A stretch of DNA of 38,781 nt from an uncultured Chryseobacterium sp. Its GTDB lineage: Bacteria; Bacteroidota; Bacteroidia; Flavobacteriales; Weeksellaceae. Within the stretch, counting starts at the first letter, position 1. Every line of letters starts with the position of its first letter. Under the pieces are notes generated by a model. The model had not been told where the DNA came from and did no database searches. It saw only the letters and a list, made by a program, of their open reading frames with translations. Position numbers and translations under genes: made by a program. The stretch spans positions 1-38,781 of the forward strand of contig CAJYRQ010000081.1 of assembly GCA_913777465.1 (NCBI GenBank). Direction: 5' to 3'. This document shows positions 1-6,252 of this stretch, one piece after another.

Positions 1-11
1 ATTTTCAATGG

Positions 12-85
12 CTCCTCCTGCTGGGCTCGAACCAGCGACCCTCTGATTAACAGTCAGATGCTCTAACCAACTGAGCTAAGGAGGA
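12..85 (-). tRNA. tRNA-Asn (anticodon GUU), copy 1
   Basis: A complete cloverleaf is readable on the minus strand. The acceptor arms TCCTCCT and AGGAGGA pair, the D-arm has TTAGCTCAGTTGGTTAGAGC, and the anticodon loop CTGTTAA gives anticodon GTT. The T-arm contains GGTTCGAGCC and the discriminator is G. The 74-nt gene is identical to the copy at 1275-1348. The three bases after the discriminator happen to read CCA here but not in copy 2, so the encoded CCA is probably accidental. Confidence 0.97.
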
Positions 86-107
86 ATTTTCCTCTATTGG
101 AGTGGTG

Positions 108-139
108 CAAATATAAAAGGAATATTGCGATTACACAAA
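108..139 (-). promoter_or_regulatory. Bacteroidota-type promoter for tRNA-Asn copy 1
   Basis: On the minus strand TTTG (plus 136-139) is followed after 20 nt by TATATTTG (plus 108-115), then GCACCAC, and the tRNA 5' end lies 22 bases further on. This matches the flavobacterial -33 TTTG / -7 TAnnTTTG consensus. The promoter of tRNA-Asn copy 2 has the same two elements and the same spacing. Confidence 0.8.
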
Positions 140-247
140 TTTTTATTTTAAAAATCTTGATATTTTTACTGTGTTCATCAGGTTTATAGCTTATTTCGCT
201 ATTTATCAATCGGTTAAATTGCTGAAAAGAATTTAAATTTACACCAT

Positions 248-279
248 AAAAAAAGACCTACATTTCTGTAAGTCTTTTT
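248..279 (-). terminator. Terminator hairpin of the truncated tRNA-Asn copy
   Basis: On the minus strand the arms AAAAAGACTTACA and TGTAGGTCTTTTT, with one G-T wobble, enclose a GAAA loop and run into a T tract. The same hairpin follows the intact tRNA-Asn at 1242-1273, so it was copied together with the tRNA 3' half. Confidence 0.75.
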
Positions 280-280
280 G

Positions 281-319
281 CTCCTCCTGCTGGGCTCGAA
301 CCAGCGACCTTCTGATTAA
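281..319 (-). pseudogene. tRNA-Asn 3'-half fragment
   Basis: Thirty-nine bases identical, apart from one substitution, to the 3' half of tRNA-Asn: anticodon stem 3' strand, T-arm, acceptor 3' strand and discriminator. The 5' half and the promoter are missing and are replaced by AT-rich sequence from base 320 onward, so it cannot make a tRNA. It marks one end of the insert described at 320-1313. Confidence 0.9.
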
Positions 320-443
320 TAATTATATATAAAATTATTTTTATTTTGTATATGCTTTAAAAGTAAATTTTTTAAATAGTTTTATTTACAGTTAATTAAT
401 ATCAATGTTTTTTTAGAAGAATTTGAATGAATATAAAAGAAAA

Positions 444-462
444 AACCTCCGGTAAGGAGGTT
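444..462 (-). terminator. Terminator of the DUF2335 gene
   Basis: On the minus strand AACCTCC, a five-base loop and GGAGGTT are followed directly by a run of Ts. It lies seven bases beyond the stop codon of the gene ending at 469. Confidence 0.8.
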
Positions 463-468
463 ATATAG

Positions 469-948
469 TTAATTATTGTTGTTATTTTGTTTAGGAACTA
501 TTACTTTTGAAAGGAAGGCACTAATTATTGCCAAAATAACACTTCCACCAAAAATAGAACCTAAAACTTCATGATTACAATAGATCAACCATGACGAAAA
601 AGCCATAGCTGCTAAAGTAAGAATAAATGAGAAAACAAGCCCCATTGTGTTTACTTTACGAAAACTTCTTTCATTATTTCTTACCAAATCTGTCTTTGTC
701 TCGAAAGCTTTATGCCTAAATGCTTGTTCTTTATCCGCTGATTGTTTCAGCCATTCCAAAATATGCGGATCAATTGCATAAAGTTTTTCAATTTCTGCAG
801 CATCAAGTAAAAGATTATCATCAAAGACCTCTTCAACCATGTGTCCATGTTGACCCTGTTGTGTACGTACAACTTGTTGTCTGCGTTGTTGTTTAGCCAT
901 TGCAAGTTTCTGCTTTTTCGAAAGCTTGTCTGTAAGAGTTTGCAGCAT
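469..948 (-). CDS. DUF2335 family membrane protein
   Basis: A 159-residue protein with the architecture of the DUF2335 family. The first 45 residues are basic and Gln-rich (low-complexity KQQRRQQ). A segment at about 50-75 contains DPHILEWLKQSADKEQAFRH, matching the family's conserved 'HP..L..y..i.P...e.il.....eq.hR' region. A charged linker follows, then two C-terminal membrane helices at about 102-125 and 129-150 (GSIFGGSVILAIISAFLSK). The biochemical role of the family is unknown; members are often found in phage-like and other accessory regions. The gene is the only convincing one in the ~1-kb insert behind tRNA-Asn and has its own terminator. A late C-terminal run of five Asn is low complexity. 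Confidence 0.7.
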   Translation of the reverse strand: MLQTLTDKLSKKQKLAMAKQQRRQQVVRTQQGQHGHMVEEVFDDNLLLDAAEIEKLYAIDPHILEWLKQSADKEQAFRHKAFETKTDLVRNNERSFRKVNTMGLVFSFILTLAAMAFSSWLIYCNHEVLGSIFGGSVILAIISAFLSKVIVPKQNNNNN

Positions 949-1093
949 TGCTACGATCTTTACTTAAGTTTTGCCTGTCATCTCTAGTAGTAGGAATTCT
1001 TAAGTTTTCAACTTCCTTTTTGATACGTTTGTACTCTTTGTTTTCAGAACTAACTTGACCGGAATAAGCAGACTTAATATTACCAAGTGCCAA
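893..1093 (-). CDS. Small hypothetical reading frame upstream of and overlapping DUF2335
   Basis: A possible 66-residue protein that would start at a TTG codon and overlap the DUF2335 gene by 56 bases in another frame. It is charged and mostly hydrophilic (KEYKRIKKEVENLR), with no motif I recognise. The frame stays open upstream of the TTG to an in-frame TGA near 1150 and reads a hydrophobic stretch (IILKASLLALGNIKSAYSG), so the true protein could be longer with a non-standard start, or this may be the tail of a truncated gene. It is listed because it fills the space between the element boundary and its main gene. Confidence 0.25.
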   Translation of the reverse strand: MALGNIKSAYSGQVSSENKEYKRIKKEVENLRIPTTRDDRQNLSKDRSNAANSYRQAFEKAETCNG

Positions 1094-1239
1094 AAGAGAC
1101 GCTTTTAGAATTATATTAATAAAACATCCATATAACTTTCAATTATTTATATAAGATCATGAATGAAGAAATTATGGTTTTAGAATTCAAATACATAAAA
1201 CTCATTTTTACTAAAAAGATTTTTATCGTAAGTATATAG

Positions 1240-1313
1240 ATAAAAAAAGACCTACATTGCTGTAAGTCTTTTTGCTCCTCCTGCTGGGCTCGAACCAGCG
1301 ACCCTCTGATTAA
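1240..1313 (-). repeat. Direct repeat, right copy, inside the intact tRNA-Asn
   Basis: Partner of 246-319 (72 of 74 bases identical). It covers the terminator (1242-1273) and the 3' half of the complete tRNA-Asn gene, and identity ends at the first anticodon base. Confidence 0.85.
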
Positions 1314-1348
1314 CAGTCAGATGCTCTAACCAACTGAGCTAAGGAGGA
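1275..1348 (-). tRNA. tRNA-Asn (anticodon GUU), copy 2
   Basis: A complete 74-nt tRNA on the minus strand, identical to copy 1, with anticodon GTT, paired TCCTCCT/AGGAGGA acceptor and discriminator G. No CCA is encoded. It is followed by a T-tailed hairpin terminator at 1242-1273 and preceded by a consensus promoter. Under the integration model its 5' half is chromosomal and its 3' half came from the element, keeping the tRNA functional. Confidence 0.97.
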
Positions 1349-1370
1349 ATGTCCTTTGTTTTAAGTGGTG

Positions 1371-1402
1371 CAAATATAGGACGAATATTTATACCCTGCA
1401 AA
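1371..1402 (-). promoter_or_regulatory. Bacteroidota-type promoter for tRNA-Asn copy 2
   Basis: On the minus strand TTTG (plus 1399-1402), 20 nt, then TATATTTG (plus 1371-1378), followed by GCACCAC. Elements and spacing match the promoter of tRNA-Asn copy 1. Confidence 0.8.
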
Positions 1403-1428
1403 TATTTTTTTATTAAAAATGAAAAATA

Positions 1429-2778
1429 TTATAATTTTCCGGCAAAGATCTTAAAGATATCACTTCCGAAAATTACCAACATCAAGCCTAACAGGAAGAT
1501 AACCCCGATCATCTGGGCATTTTCCAATACTTTCTGAGGAACCGGTTTGCCAACGATCATTTCATATAAAGTGAAAAGAACGTGTCCGCCGTCCAGTCCC
1601 GGAATCGGAATCAGGTTCAGGAATGCCAGCCATACCGAGAACATCGCCGTAAAGCTCCAGAAGGCCGCCCAATTGATGGAAATACTGCCGTCCGCATCTT
1701 TATCCACCGGCATGTTTTTAACGATGGCAATAGGTCCGCCGACGTTTTTGTATCCCTGGATTTTGGAGTTGAACATGATTTTGAATTGCTTCACCTGCAT
1801 GGTTAAAGCTTCAATGGTCCTTTCAAAACCTCTTGGAATCGCTTCCGCGAAAGAATATTTTTTATCCGTCACCACCGTGGCCAGTGCTTTCTGATCTACC
1901 CCGACTCCCAGTTTACCGTCTTTATCAACAGCTGCATTAAAGGTTTCCTGCTTTCCGTTTCTAAAAACTTCTATCGCAACGGTCTTTCCTTTGTTTTCAG
2001 ACAGGGCAGTGCTCACTTCGTCGAAAAAAGGAGTCGGTTTTCCGTTAATGGCTACCACTTTATCCCCTTTAGCCAAACCGGATGCTTTAGACGCAGGGCT
2101 TGCCAGGGAATCGATGATCATCGGGAATCTGGGGGTAATGTATAATTTGGCTTCTTTTTGTTTTAAAACCTCTGCTACCCCTTCTTTTTCAATTGGGAAT
2201 GTAACTTCTTTCCCGTTTCTGATTACAGTTACCTGATCGCCCAGAAGAATATTAATAGAGGCGTTTTCCAGTCTTTCTACAGGTTTGCCGTCAATATTAA
2301 TGATTTTATCACCGCTTTGAAAGCCCATTTTTTTACCGGCTTCCGTTACGCCGATTCCATTGTTGAATTTCGTAAGATCGGTATACATCTCCCCGTTGAA
2401 AAGAGACAGGCAGCTGTAGATGATCCAGGCCAGGAAAAAGTTTACCGTAACCCCTCCCAACATGATAATTAGCCGTTGCCAGGCCGGTTTTGCCCGGAAT
2501 TCCCAAGGCTGTGCAGGCTGCTTCAATTGTTCGGTGTCCATGCTTTCATCCACCATTCCGGCAATTTTTACGTAACCCCCGAAAGGAAGCCAGCCAATCC
2601 CGTATTCGGTTTCACCCACTTTTTTCTTTACCAGCGAAAACCATGGATCGAAGAAAAGATAGAATTTTTCAACTTTGGTCTTGAAGTATTTTGCGGGTAA
2701 AAAATGGCCGAGTTCGTGAAGGATGACCAGGATAGAAATGCTCAATATAAATTGAAACAGTTTGATTGCTATTTCCAT
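1429..2778 (-). CDS. rseP: RIP metalloprotease RseP (site-2 protease, M50)
   Basis: A 449-residue inner-membrane zinc protease that cleaves substrates within the membrane, classically anti-sigma factors in envelope stress signalling. The first membrane helix carries the zinc-binding HELGH motif (H21, E22, H25). Two PDZ regions occupy about residues 115-280, including the ligand-loop signatures GKKMGFQSGDKI and ASGLAKGDKV. The C-terminal membrane helix contains the second active-site motif NLIPIPGLDGGH with Asp396. Length and order match the full-length family. Transcription starts from a well-formed promoter at 2802-2832, leaving a very short leader. It is followed by the tRNA-Asn gene on the same strand, with no obvious terminator between them. 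The in vivo substrate in this organism is not evident from context. Confidence 0.95.
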   Translation of the reverse strand: MEIAIKLFQFILSISILVILHELGHFLPAKYFKTKVEKFYLFFDPWFSLVKKKVGETEYGIGWLPFGGYVKIAGMVDESMDTEQLKQPAQPWEFRAKPAWQRLIIMLGGVTVNFFLAWIIYSCLSLFNGEMYTDLTKFNNGIGVTEAGKKMGFQSGDKIINIDGKPVERLENASINILLGDQVTVIRNGKEVTFPIEKEGVAEVLKQKEAKLYITPRFPMIIDSLASPASKASGLAKGDKVVAINGKPTPFFDEVSTALSENKGKTVAIEVFRNGKQETFNAAVDKDGKLGVGVDQKALATVVTDKKYSFAEAIPRGFERTIEALTMQVKQFKIMFNSKIQGYKNVGGPIAIVKNMPVDKDADGSISINWAAFWSFTAMFSVWLAFLNLIPIPGLDGGHVLFTLYEMIVGKPVPQKVLENAQMIGVIFLLGLMLVIFGSDIFKIFAGKL

Positions 2779-2801
2779 TAATGCTTTGTATGTTTAATTT
2801 G

Positions 2802-2832
2802 CAAAGGTAACAATTCTCAAAACTATGCCAAA
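2802..2832 (-). promoter_or_regulatory. Promoter of rseP
   Basis: Minus-strand TTTG (plus 2829-2832), 19 nt, TACCTTTG (plus 2802-2809), giving a start about 16-20 nt before the rseP ATG. This is a full match to TTTG-N19-TAnnTTTG. The upstream element abuts the terminator of the preceding gene. Confidence 0.75.
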
Positions 2833-2860
2833 TAAAAAAGCCTCCCGAAACGGGAAGCTT
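2832..2860 (-). terminator. Terminator of the DUF6646 gene
   Basis: On the minus strand AAGCTTCCCG, a TTT loop and CGGGAGGCTT (one wobble pair) are followed by TTTTTT. It lies 23 bases after the stop codon of the gene at 2883-3323. Confidence 0.85.
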
Positions 2861-2882
2861 TGTCATATAAAGCGATGATTCA

Positions 2883-3323
2883 TTATAAATTAATGGAAAC
2901 CCCTAGACTGCCATTGTTGCCGACTTCGGCGAAAACGCCGATTCTCTCGGTGAAAAAATACCGGGCACCAATGTGTGCCCCAAGCCCGAAGTTTCGTCCC
3001 ACAACCCCTACATCAACTCCCGGATAGATATCCAGCTTTTCCGGCAGCTGCAGGGCATCTTTCAGGTGGAAATTCACCCTTCCGAAAGCGAAAATCCGGT
3101 TTTCGTCATCGTTGTCCTTGTAATTGTCGAAATAAACATTCAGTCCGGCTCCTACGGAAATCAGGCCATTCAGTCCGTAGTCATAAGTCCCGGTGAGTCC
3201 CGTGCCATATCCCCAGGCACTGAGCCCGGCATTGATTTTCTGATCCCCTTTCCCGGTCCAGGCCTGGGCATCTGCCGCTGTGCCGGCAAAAATCAGAATC
3301 ACCATAAAAAACAGTTTCTTCAT
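2883..3323 (-). CDS. DUF6646 family secreted/outer-membrane beta-barrel-like protein
   Basis: A 146-residue protein with a clear signal peptide (MKKLFFMVILIFAGTAADAQA, cleavage after about residue 19-21). The mature part is built of alternating glycine and aromatic short strands (GLSAWGYGTGLTGTYDYGLNG, YPGVDVGVVGRNFGLGAHIGARYFF) and ends in a hydrophobic strand, as small outer-membrane barrels do. It resembles the DUF6646 family common in Flavobacteriia, whose function is unknown. A -7-like TATTTTTG lies at 3394-3401 on the minus strand, about 70 bases upstream of the ATG, and a strong terminator follows the gene, so it is probably a single-gene unit. An outer-membrane location is inference from composition only. 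Confidence 0.75.
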   Translation of the reverse strand: MKKLFFMVILIFAGTAADAQAWTGKGDQKINAGLSAWGYGTGLTGTYDYGLNGLISVGAGLNVYFDNYKDNDDENRIFAFGRVNFHLKDALQLPEKLDIYPGVDVGVVGRNFGLGAHIGARYFFTERIGVFAEVGNNGSLGVSINL

Positions 3324-3454
3324 AAATTTATTTTTTATTGTTATTATTATTTGGTTAAAAGAGGCAGCCGGTTTTACAGCAAAACATCCGCAACAAAAAT
3401 AAAACCGAAATCATTGAAAAATCGTATTTTTAGGGAAGTTTTTTAACAAAGTTT

Positions 3455-4207
3455 ATGAAGATTACAGGATTGAATCTGGATATTGTCTGGAAAAATAAAG
3501 CGGAAAACTTTCAGCTTGTCGAACAAGAATTACAGCATCAGGAAGCAGATCTCTTTCTGCTCCCGGAAATGTTTTCTACCGGTTTCTGCATGGATGCTGC
3601 GGAAGTTTCCGACCGGAACCTGGAGTCGCTGGAGTTCCTGAGGAAAATGGCCAAAGCGAAGAACGCTGCTTTCTGCGGAAGTGCTCCCGTAGAAGACAAC
3701 GGCCGTTTTTACAACAGGATGTACTTTGTGCATCCGGATACTCAGGCTGACTTTTACGATAAAAGGCATTTGTTTTCCTTTTCTGGAGAAGATAAAGTTT
3801 ATAGTCCGGGAAAGGAGAGGGTGATTGTAAACTACAAAGGGTTCAGGATCTTACTTCAGGTCTGCTATGACCTGCGTTTTCCCGTCTTCGCAAGGAATAA
3901 TGGTGATTACGATGCCATTCTGTATGTGGCAAACTGGCCTGAAAAAAGAGTAGGCGCCTGGGAGCATCTGTTGAAAGCGAGAGCGATTGAAAACCTTGCC
4001 TTTGTTTTTGGTTTAAACCGCATCGGGACCGATGGGAATAATCTGTTTTATCAGGAAAGCTCCCATTGCTTTTTTGCAGACGGAAAAGAAATATCAGAGA
4101 AAAACGGTAATCTTGTTACAGCAGAACTTGATTTAGAAGAACTGAAAGAATTCAGGAATCATTTCAGTTTCCTTAATGACCGCGATTCTTTCTCAGTTGA
4201 ATTGTAA
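3455..4207 (+). CDS. Carbon-nitrogen hydrolase (nitrilase superfamily), omega-amidase/YafV-like
   Basis: A 250-residue single-domain member of the nitrilase superfamily. The Glu-Lys-Cys catalytic triad is visible: E38 in LLPEMFSTGF, K103 in YDKRHLFSF and C137 in QVCYDLRFPVF. The NWPEKR motif and the FGLNRIGTDG segment closely resemble the YafV/Nit2 omega-amidases, which hydrolyse alpha-ketoglutaramate and alpha-ketosuccinamate and clear by-products of glutamine and methionine transamination. No signal peptide is present, so it is cytoplasmic. It stands alone on the plus strand and shares a bidirectional hairpin terminator with the convergent thioredoxin gene. Substrate assignment rests on motif resemblance. 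Confidence 0.88.
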   Translation: MKITGLNLDIVWKNKAENFQLVEQELQHQEADLFLLPEMFSTGFCMDAAEVSDRNLESLEFLRKMAKAKNAAFCGSAPVEDNGRFYNRMYFVHPDTQADFYDKRHLFSFSGEDKVYSPGKERVIVNYKGFRILLQVCYDLRFPVFARNNGDYDAILYVANWPEKRVGAWEHLLKARAIENLAFVFGLNRIGTDGNNLFYQESSHCFFADGKEISEKNGNLVTAELDLEELKEFRNHFSFLNDRDSFSVEL

Positions 4208-4212
4208 TGATT

Positions 4213-4257
4213 AAGGCTAAGATTGAGATTCGGAAACCTGGTCTCAGCCTTAGCCTT
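4213..4257. terminator. Bidirectional terminator between nitrilase and thioredoxin genes
   Basis: Arms AAGGCTAAGATTGAGA and TCTCAGCCTTAGCCTT form a 16-bp stem with two imperfect pairs around a 13-base loop. It is flanked by A/T-rich ends and lies between two convergent stop codons only 53 bases apart. Confidence 0.85.
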
Positions 4258-4260
4258 TAT

Positions 4261-4560
4261 TTAAGCATATTGATTTAAAAGCTGGGTCAGGGTATTTACA
4301 TCATGTACGCCGCTTTCTTTCCACAGGATTTCTCCCTTTTTAAAGATCGCCAGGGTAGGGACGCCACGCACCCCGTACTGGCTGGCCAGTGCAGGATACT
4401 GGTCTACATCCACTTTGATGATCCTGGCATTTTCGCCGACGTTTTCTTTTACGGCATTCAGTACGGAAGACTGTACTTTGCAAGGCTGGCACCAGGTTGC
4501 AAAAAAGTCGATCAGGACCGGTCTTTCGGAGTCGATAATTTCCTGAAATTTTTGTGACAT
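4261..4560 (-). CDS. trxA: Thioredoxin
   Basis: A 99-residue thioredoxin fold protein with redox centre WCQPC (C24, C27) in the usual FFATWC context. The conserved cis-proline segment (GVRGVPTLAIF) and the Lys/Gly-rich C-terminal strand are present, and there is no signal peptide. Its active site, WCQPC rather than the common WCGPC, is a minor variant. It lies downstream of the persulfide dioxygenase/rhodanese gene on the same strand. The 166-base gap holds a long inverted repeat, so it may have its own control. Thioredoxins are known to reduce persulfides and rhodanese intermediates, which fits this neighbour, but co-function is inference. The symbol trxA is a family-level assignment. Confidence 0.92.
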   Translation of the reverse strand: MSQKFQEIIDSERPVLIDFFATWCQPCKVQSSVLNAVKENVGENARIIKVDVDQYPALASQYGVRGVPTLAIFKKGEILWKESGVHDVNTLTQLLNQYA

Positions 4561-4584
4561 AGGGTTGGTTTTTAGTTAAAAGAA

Positions 4585-4676
4585 ACACTTTAGTTTATAA
4601 AATTTAAATCACTTAAAATAATCCGAAGGGTACCGGATCCGGTGTCTTAAATATTTTTCTTTATAAACTAAAGTGT
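4585..4676. repeat. 92-bp long-armed inverted repeat with a central 12-bp palindrome
   Basis: Perfect 17-bp inverted arms lie at 4585-4601 and 4660-4676 (core CACTTTAGTTTATAA against TTATAAACTAAAGTG). The 58-base interior contains the perfect palindrome ACCGGATCCGGT at 4632-4643. The block fills most of the gap between the persulfide-dioxygenase gene and thioredoxin. It could be a paired operator, a cruciform or structured leader, or a MITE-like insertion. No target-site duplication is evident at its edges, and there is no U-tract, so it is not a simple terminator. Confidence 0.8.
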
Positions 4677-4726
4677 ATTGAATTTGTTATGTAAAGGAAT
4701 AACTACAAAAATAATTCCATTCCGGA

Positions 4727-6136
4727 TCAGATTACTTTAGACTGGCAGATAAAATCTGACGTCGGTAAGCTGCCTGTTTTTTTTATCGCTCCAAAGCCTC
4801 CTTCTATTTCCGTAAAATTGCGGATTCCATGCGAATTCAGGATGCTGGCCGCGATCATGCTGCGGTAGCCTCCTGCGCAATGAAGGAAAAAATGTTCGGC
4901 GTCATCAATGGTTTTTACCCAGTCGCTGATGGTATCTAAAGGTTTGTTGTAAGCATTATCGATGTGTTCTGCAGAATATTCGGAAATCTTGCGTACATCA
5001 ATTACTTTGGAGTTTTCGGTAAACTGTCGGGTAAATTCTTCGGCAGAAATTCTGTTGACCTCGTCGGTTTCCTTACCACTGTTTTTCCATGCTTCAAAAC
5101 CACCTTTCAGATAGCCCTGCACGTTATCGAAACCTACGCGGCTCAGTCTCGTAATGGCTTCTTCTTCGGTTCCTTCATCTGCAATTAAGAGTATGGGATG
5201 TTTTACATCAACGATTAAAGTGCCTACCCATGGAGCGAAATCCCCTTTCAGGCCGATGTTGATGGAATTCGGGACAAATCCTTTGCAGAAATCCCCGGGA
5301 CTTCTCGTATCCAGGATCAATGCTCCGGTTTCTTCCACATAAGCCTCGAAATCTTCGGCCGGAACCGGTGTCAGTCCCTTGTCCATTACGGTCTCAAGGC
5401 TTTCATAGCCGCCTTTGTTCAAGGCAACGTTCATCCCGAAATATTTAGGAGGAGCGGTAAGGCCGTCCAGCACTTCGCGGATAAAAGATTCTTTATCCGG
5501 CTGGTTTAAGGCATAGTTTGTTCTTTTCTGATTTCCCAGAAGGTCTACGGTTTCCTTCTGCATGTTTTTTCCGCATGCGGAGCCGGCACCGTGCGCGGGG
5601 TATACCGTAATGCTGTCGTCCAGAGGCATGATTTTCGTCTGCAGGCTGTCGTATAAAATGCCTGCCAGGTCTTCCTGGGTAACGCTGCCTGCTTTCTGCG
5701 CAAGATCAGGTCTTCCCACATCGCCTAAAAATAAGGTGTCTCCTGTAAAAATAGCGGTTTCAATACCGTTTTCGTCAATCAGCAGGTAAGTGGTGCTTTC
5801 CATGGTATGGCCCGGTGTATGAAGCGCTTTGATCTTTACCTTTCCGATTTCAAAGATTTGGAGGTCTTCGGCAATAAGGGCTTCAAATTCAGGCTGGGCC
5901 GTCGGCCCGTAGATGATGGGAGCGCCCGTTTTTTTGCTCAGATCCAGGTGTCCGGAGACAAAATCTGCATGAAAATGGGTTTCAAAGATATATTTTAAAG
6001 TAACTTTGTCTTTCTCCAGCCGGTCGAGGTAAGGCGCTACCTCCCGGAGCGGATCGATGATCGCGGCCTCATTTTCGGATACGATGTAGTACGCACCCTG
6101 AGCCAGGCATCCCGTGTATATTTGTTCGACTTTCAT
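4727..6136 (-). CDS. MBL-fold persulfide dioxygenase fused to two rhodanese domains (CstB/ETHE1-like)
   Basis: A 469-residue cytoplasmic protein. Residues 1-245 form a metallo-beta-lactamase domain of the ETHE1 persulfide dioxygenase type, with metal ligands in THFHADF (H54, H56, D58), H110 in HTPGHT, D133 in GDTLFLGDVGRPD and H182 in YPAHG. Residues about 262-350 are a rhodanese fold whose catalytic loop reads ADEGTEE, so the nucleophilic Cys is missing. Residues about 360-460 are a second rhodanese with an intact loop CAGGYRS (C420). This order of dioxygenase, pseudo-rhodanese and active rhodanese is that of Staphylococcus CstB, which turns low-molecular-weight persulfides into thiosulfate. 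Role in sulfide or persulfide detoxification is inferred from this. Thioredoxin follows downstream. Confidence 0.9.
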   Translation of the reverse strand: MKVEQIYTGCLAQGAYYIVSENEAAIIDPLREVAPYLDRLEKDKVTLKYIFETHFHADFVSGHLDLSKKTGAPIIYGPTAQPEFEALIAEDLQIFEIGKVKIKALHTPGHTMESTTYLLIDENGIETAIFTGDTLFLGDVGRPDLAQKAGSVTQEDLAGILYDSLQTKIMPLDDSITVYPAHGAGSACGKNMQKETVDLLGNQKRTNYALNQPDKESFIREVLDGLTAPPKYFGMNVALNKGGYESLETVMDKGLTPVPAEDFEAYVEETGALILDTRSPGDFCKGFVPNSINIGLKGDFAPWVGTLIVDVKHPILLIADEGTEEEAITRLSRVGFDNVQGYLKGGFEAWKNSGKETDEVNRISAEEFTRQFTENSKVIDVRKISEYSAEHIDNAYNKPLDTISDWVKTIDDAEHFFLHCAGGYRSMIAASILNSHGIRNFTEIEGGFGAIKKTGSLPTSDFICQSKVI

Positions 6137-6252
6137 TCTGTGATTGTATCCGTTTAATGTTTCTTATTTGAGATACAAAAATCGGGTTTATTTTTTTAAT
6201 ACCACTAAAAATAAAAAATGGATATTGATAGAATAAATCTATAAAGTAAAAC

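Larger units (their letters stand above)
246..319 (-). repeat. Direct repeat, left copy: 3' half of tRNA-Asn plus its terminator
   Basis: This 74-bp segment matches 1240-1313 at a constant offset of 994 bases with only two differences (265 T versus 1259 G, and 310 T versus 1304 C). It spans the terminator hairpin and the tRNA 3' half, and the match stops exactly at the anticodon. A repeat of a tRNA 3' end down to the anticodon loop is what att sites of tRNA-targeting site-specific integration look like; that reading is inference. Confidence 0.85.
320..1313. mobile_element. Candidate minimal tRNA-Asn-integrated element (about 1 kb, no integrase)
   Basis: A 994-bp unit lies between two 74-bp direct repeats of the tRNA-Asn 3' half, with an intact tRNA at one end and only the 3' fragment at the other. 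This is the classic geometry of a tyrosine-recombinase island. The content is AT-rich and consists of a DUF2335 membrane-protein gene, a small overlapping reading frame and the cargo gene's own terminator. No integrase or excisionase gene is present, so it is either a deletion relic or a passenger mobilised in trans. A tandem tRNA duplication followed by deletion of one 5' half is the main alternative. Confidence 0.5.

Noticed and set aside
9-11. Encoded CCA end of tRNA-Asn copy 1
   Set aside because: The identical second copy lacks it, and the three bases are best explained by chance.
1547-1894. A 115-codon plus-strand frame opposite rseP
   Set aside because: It overlaps the conserved LDG and transmembrane region of RseP on the other strand; no independent support.
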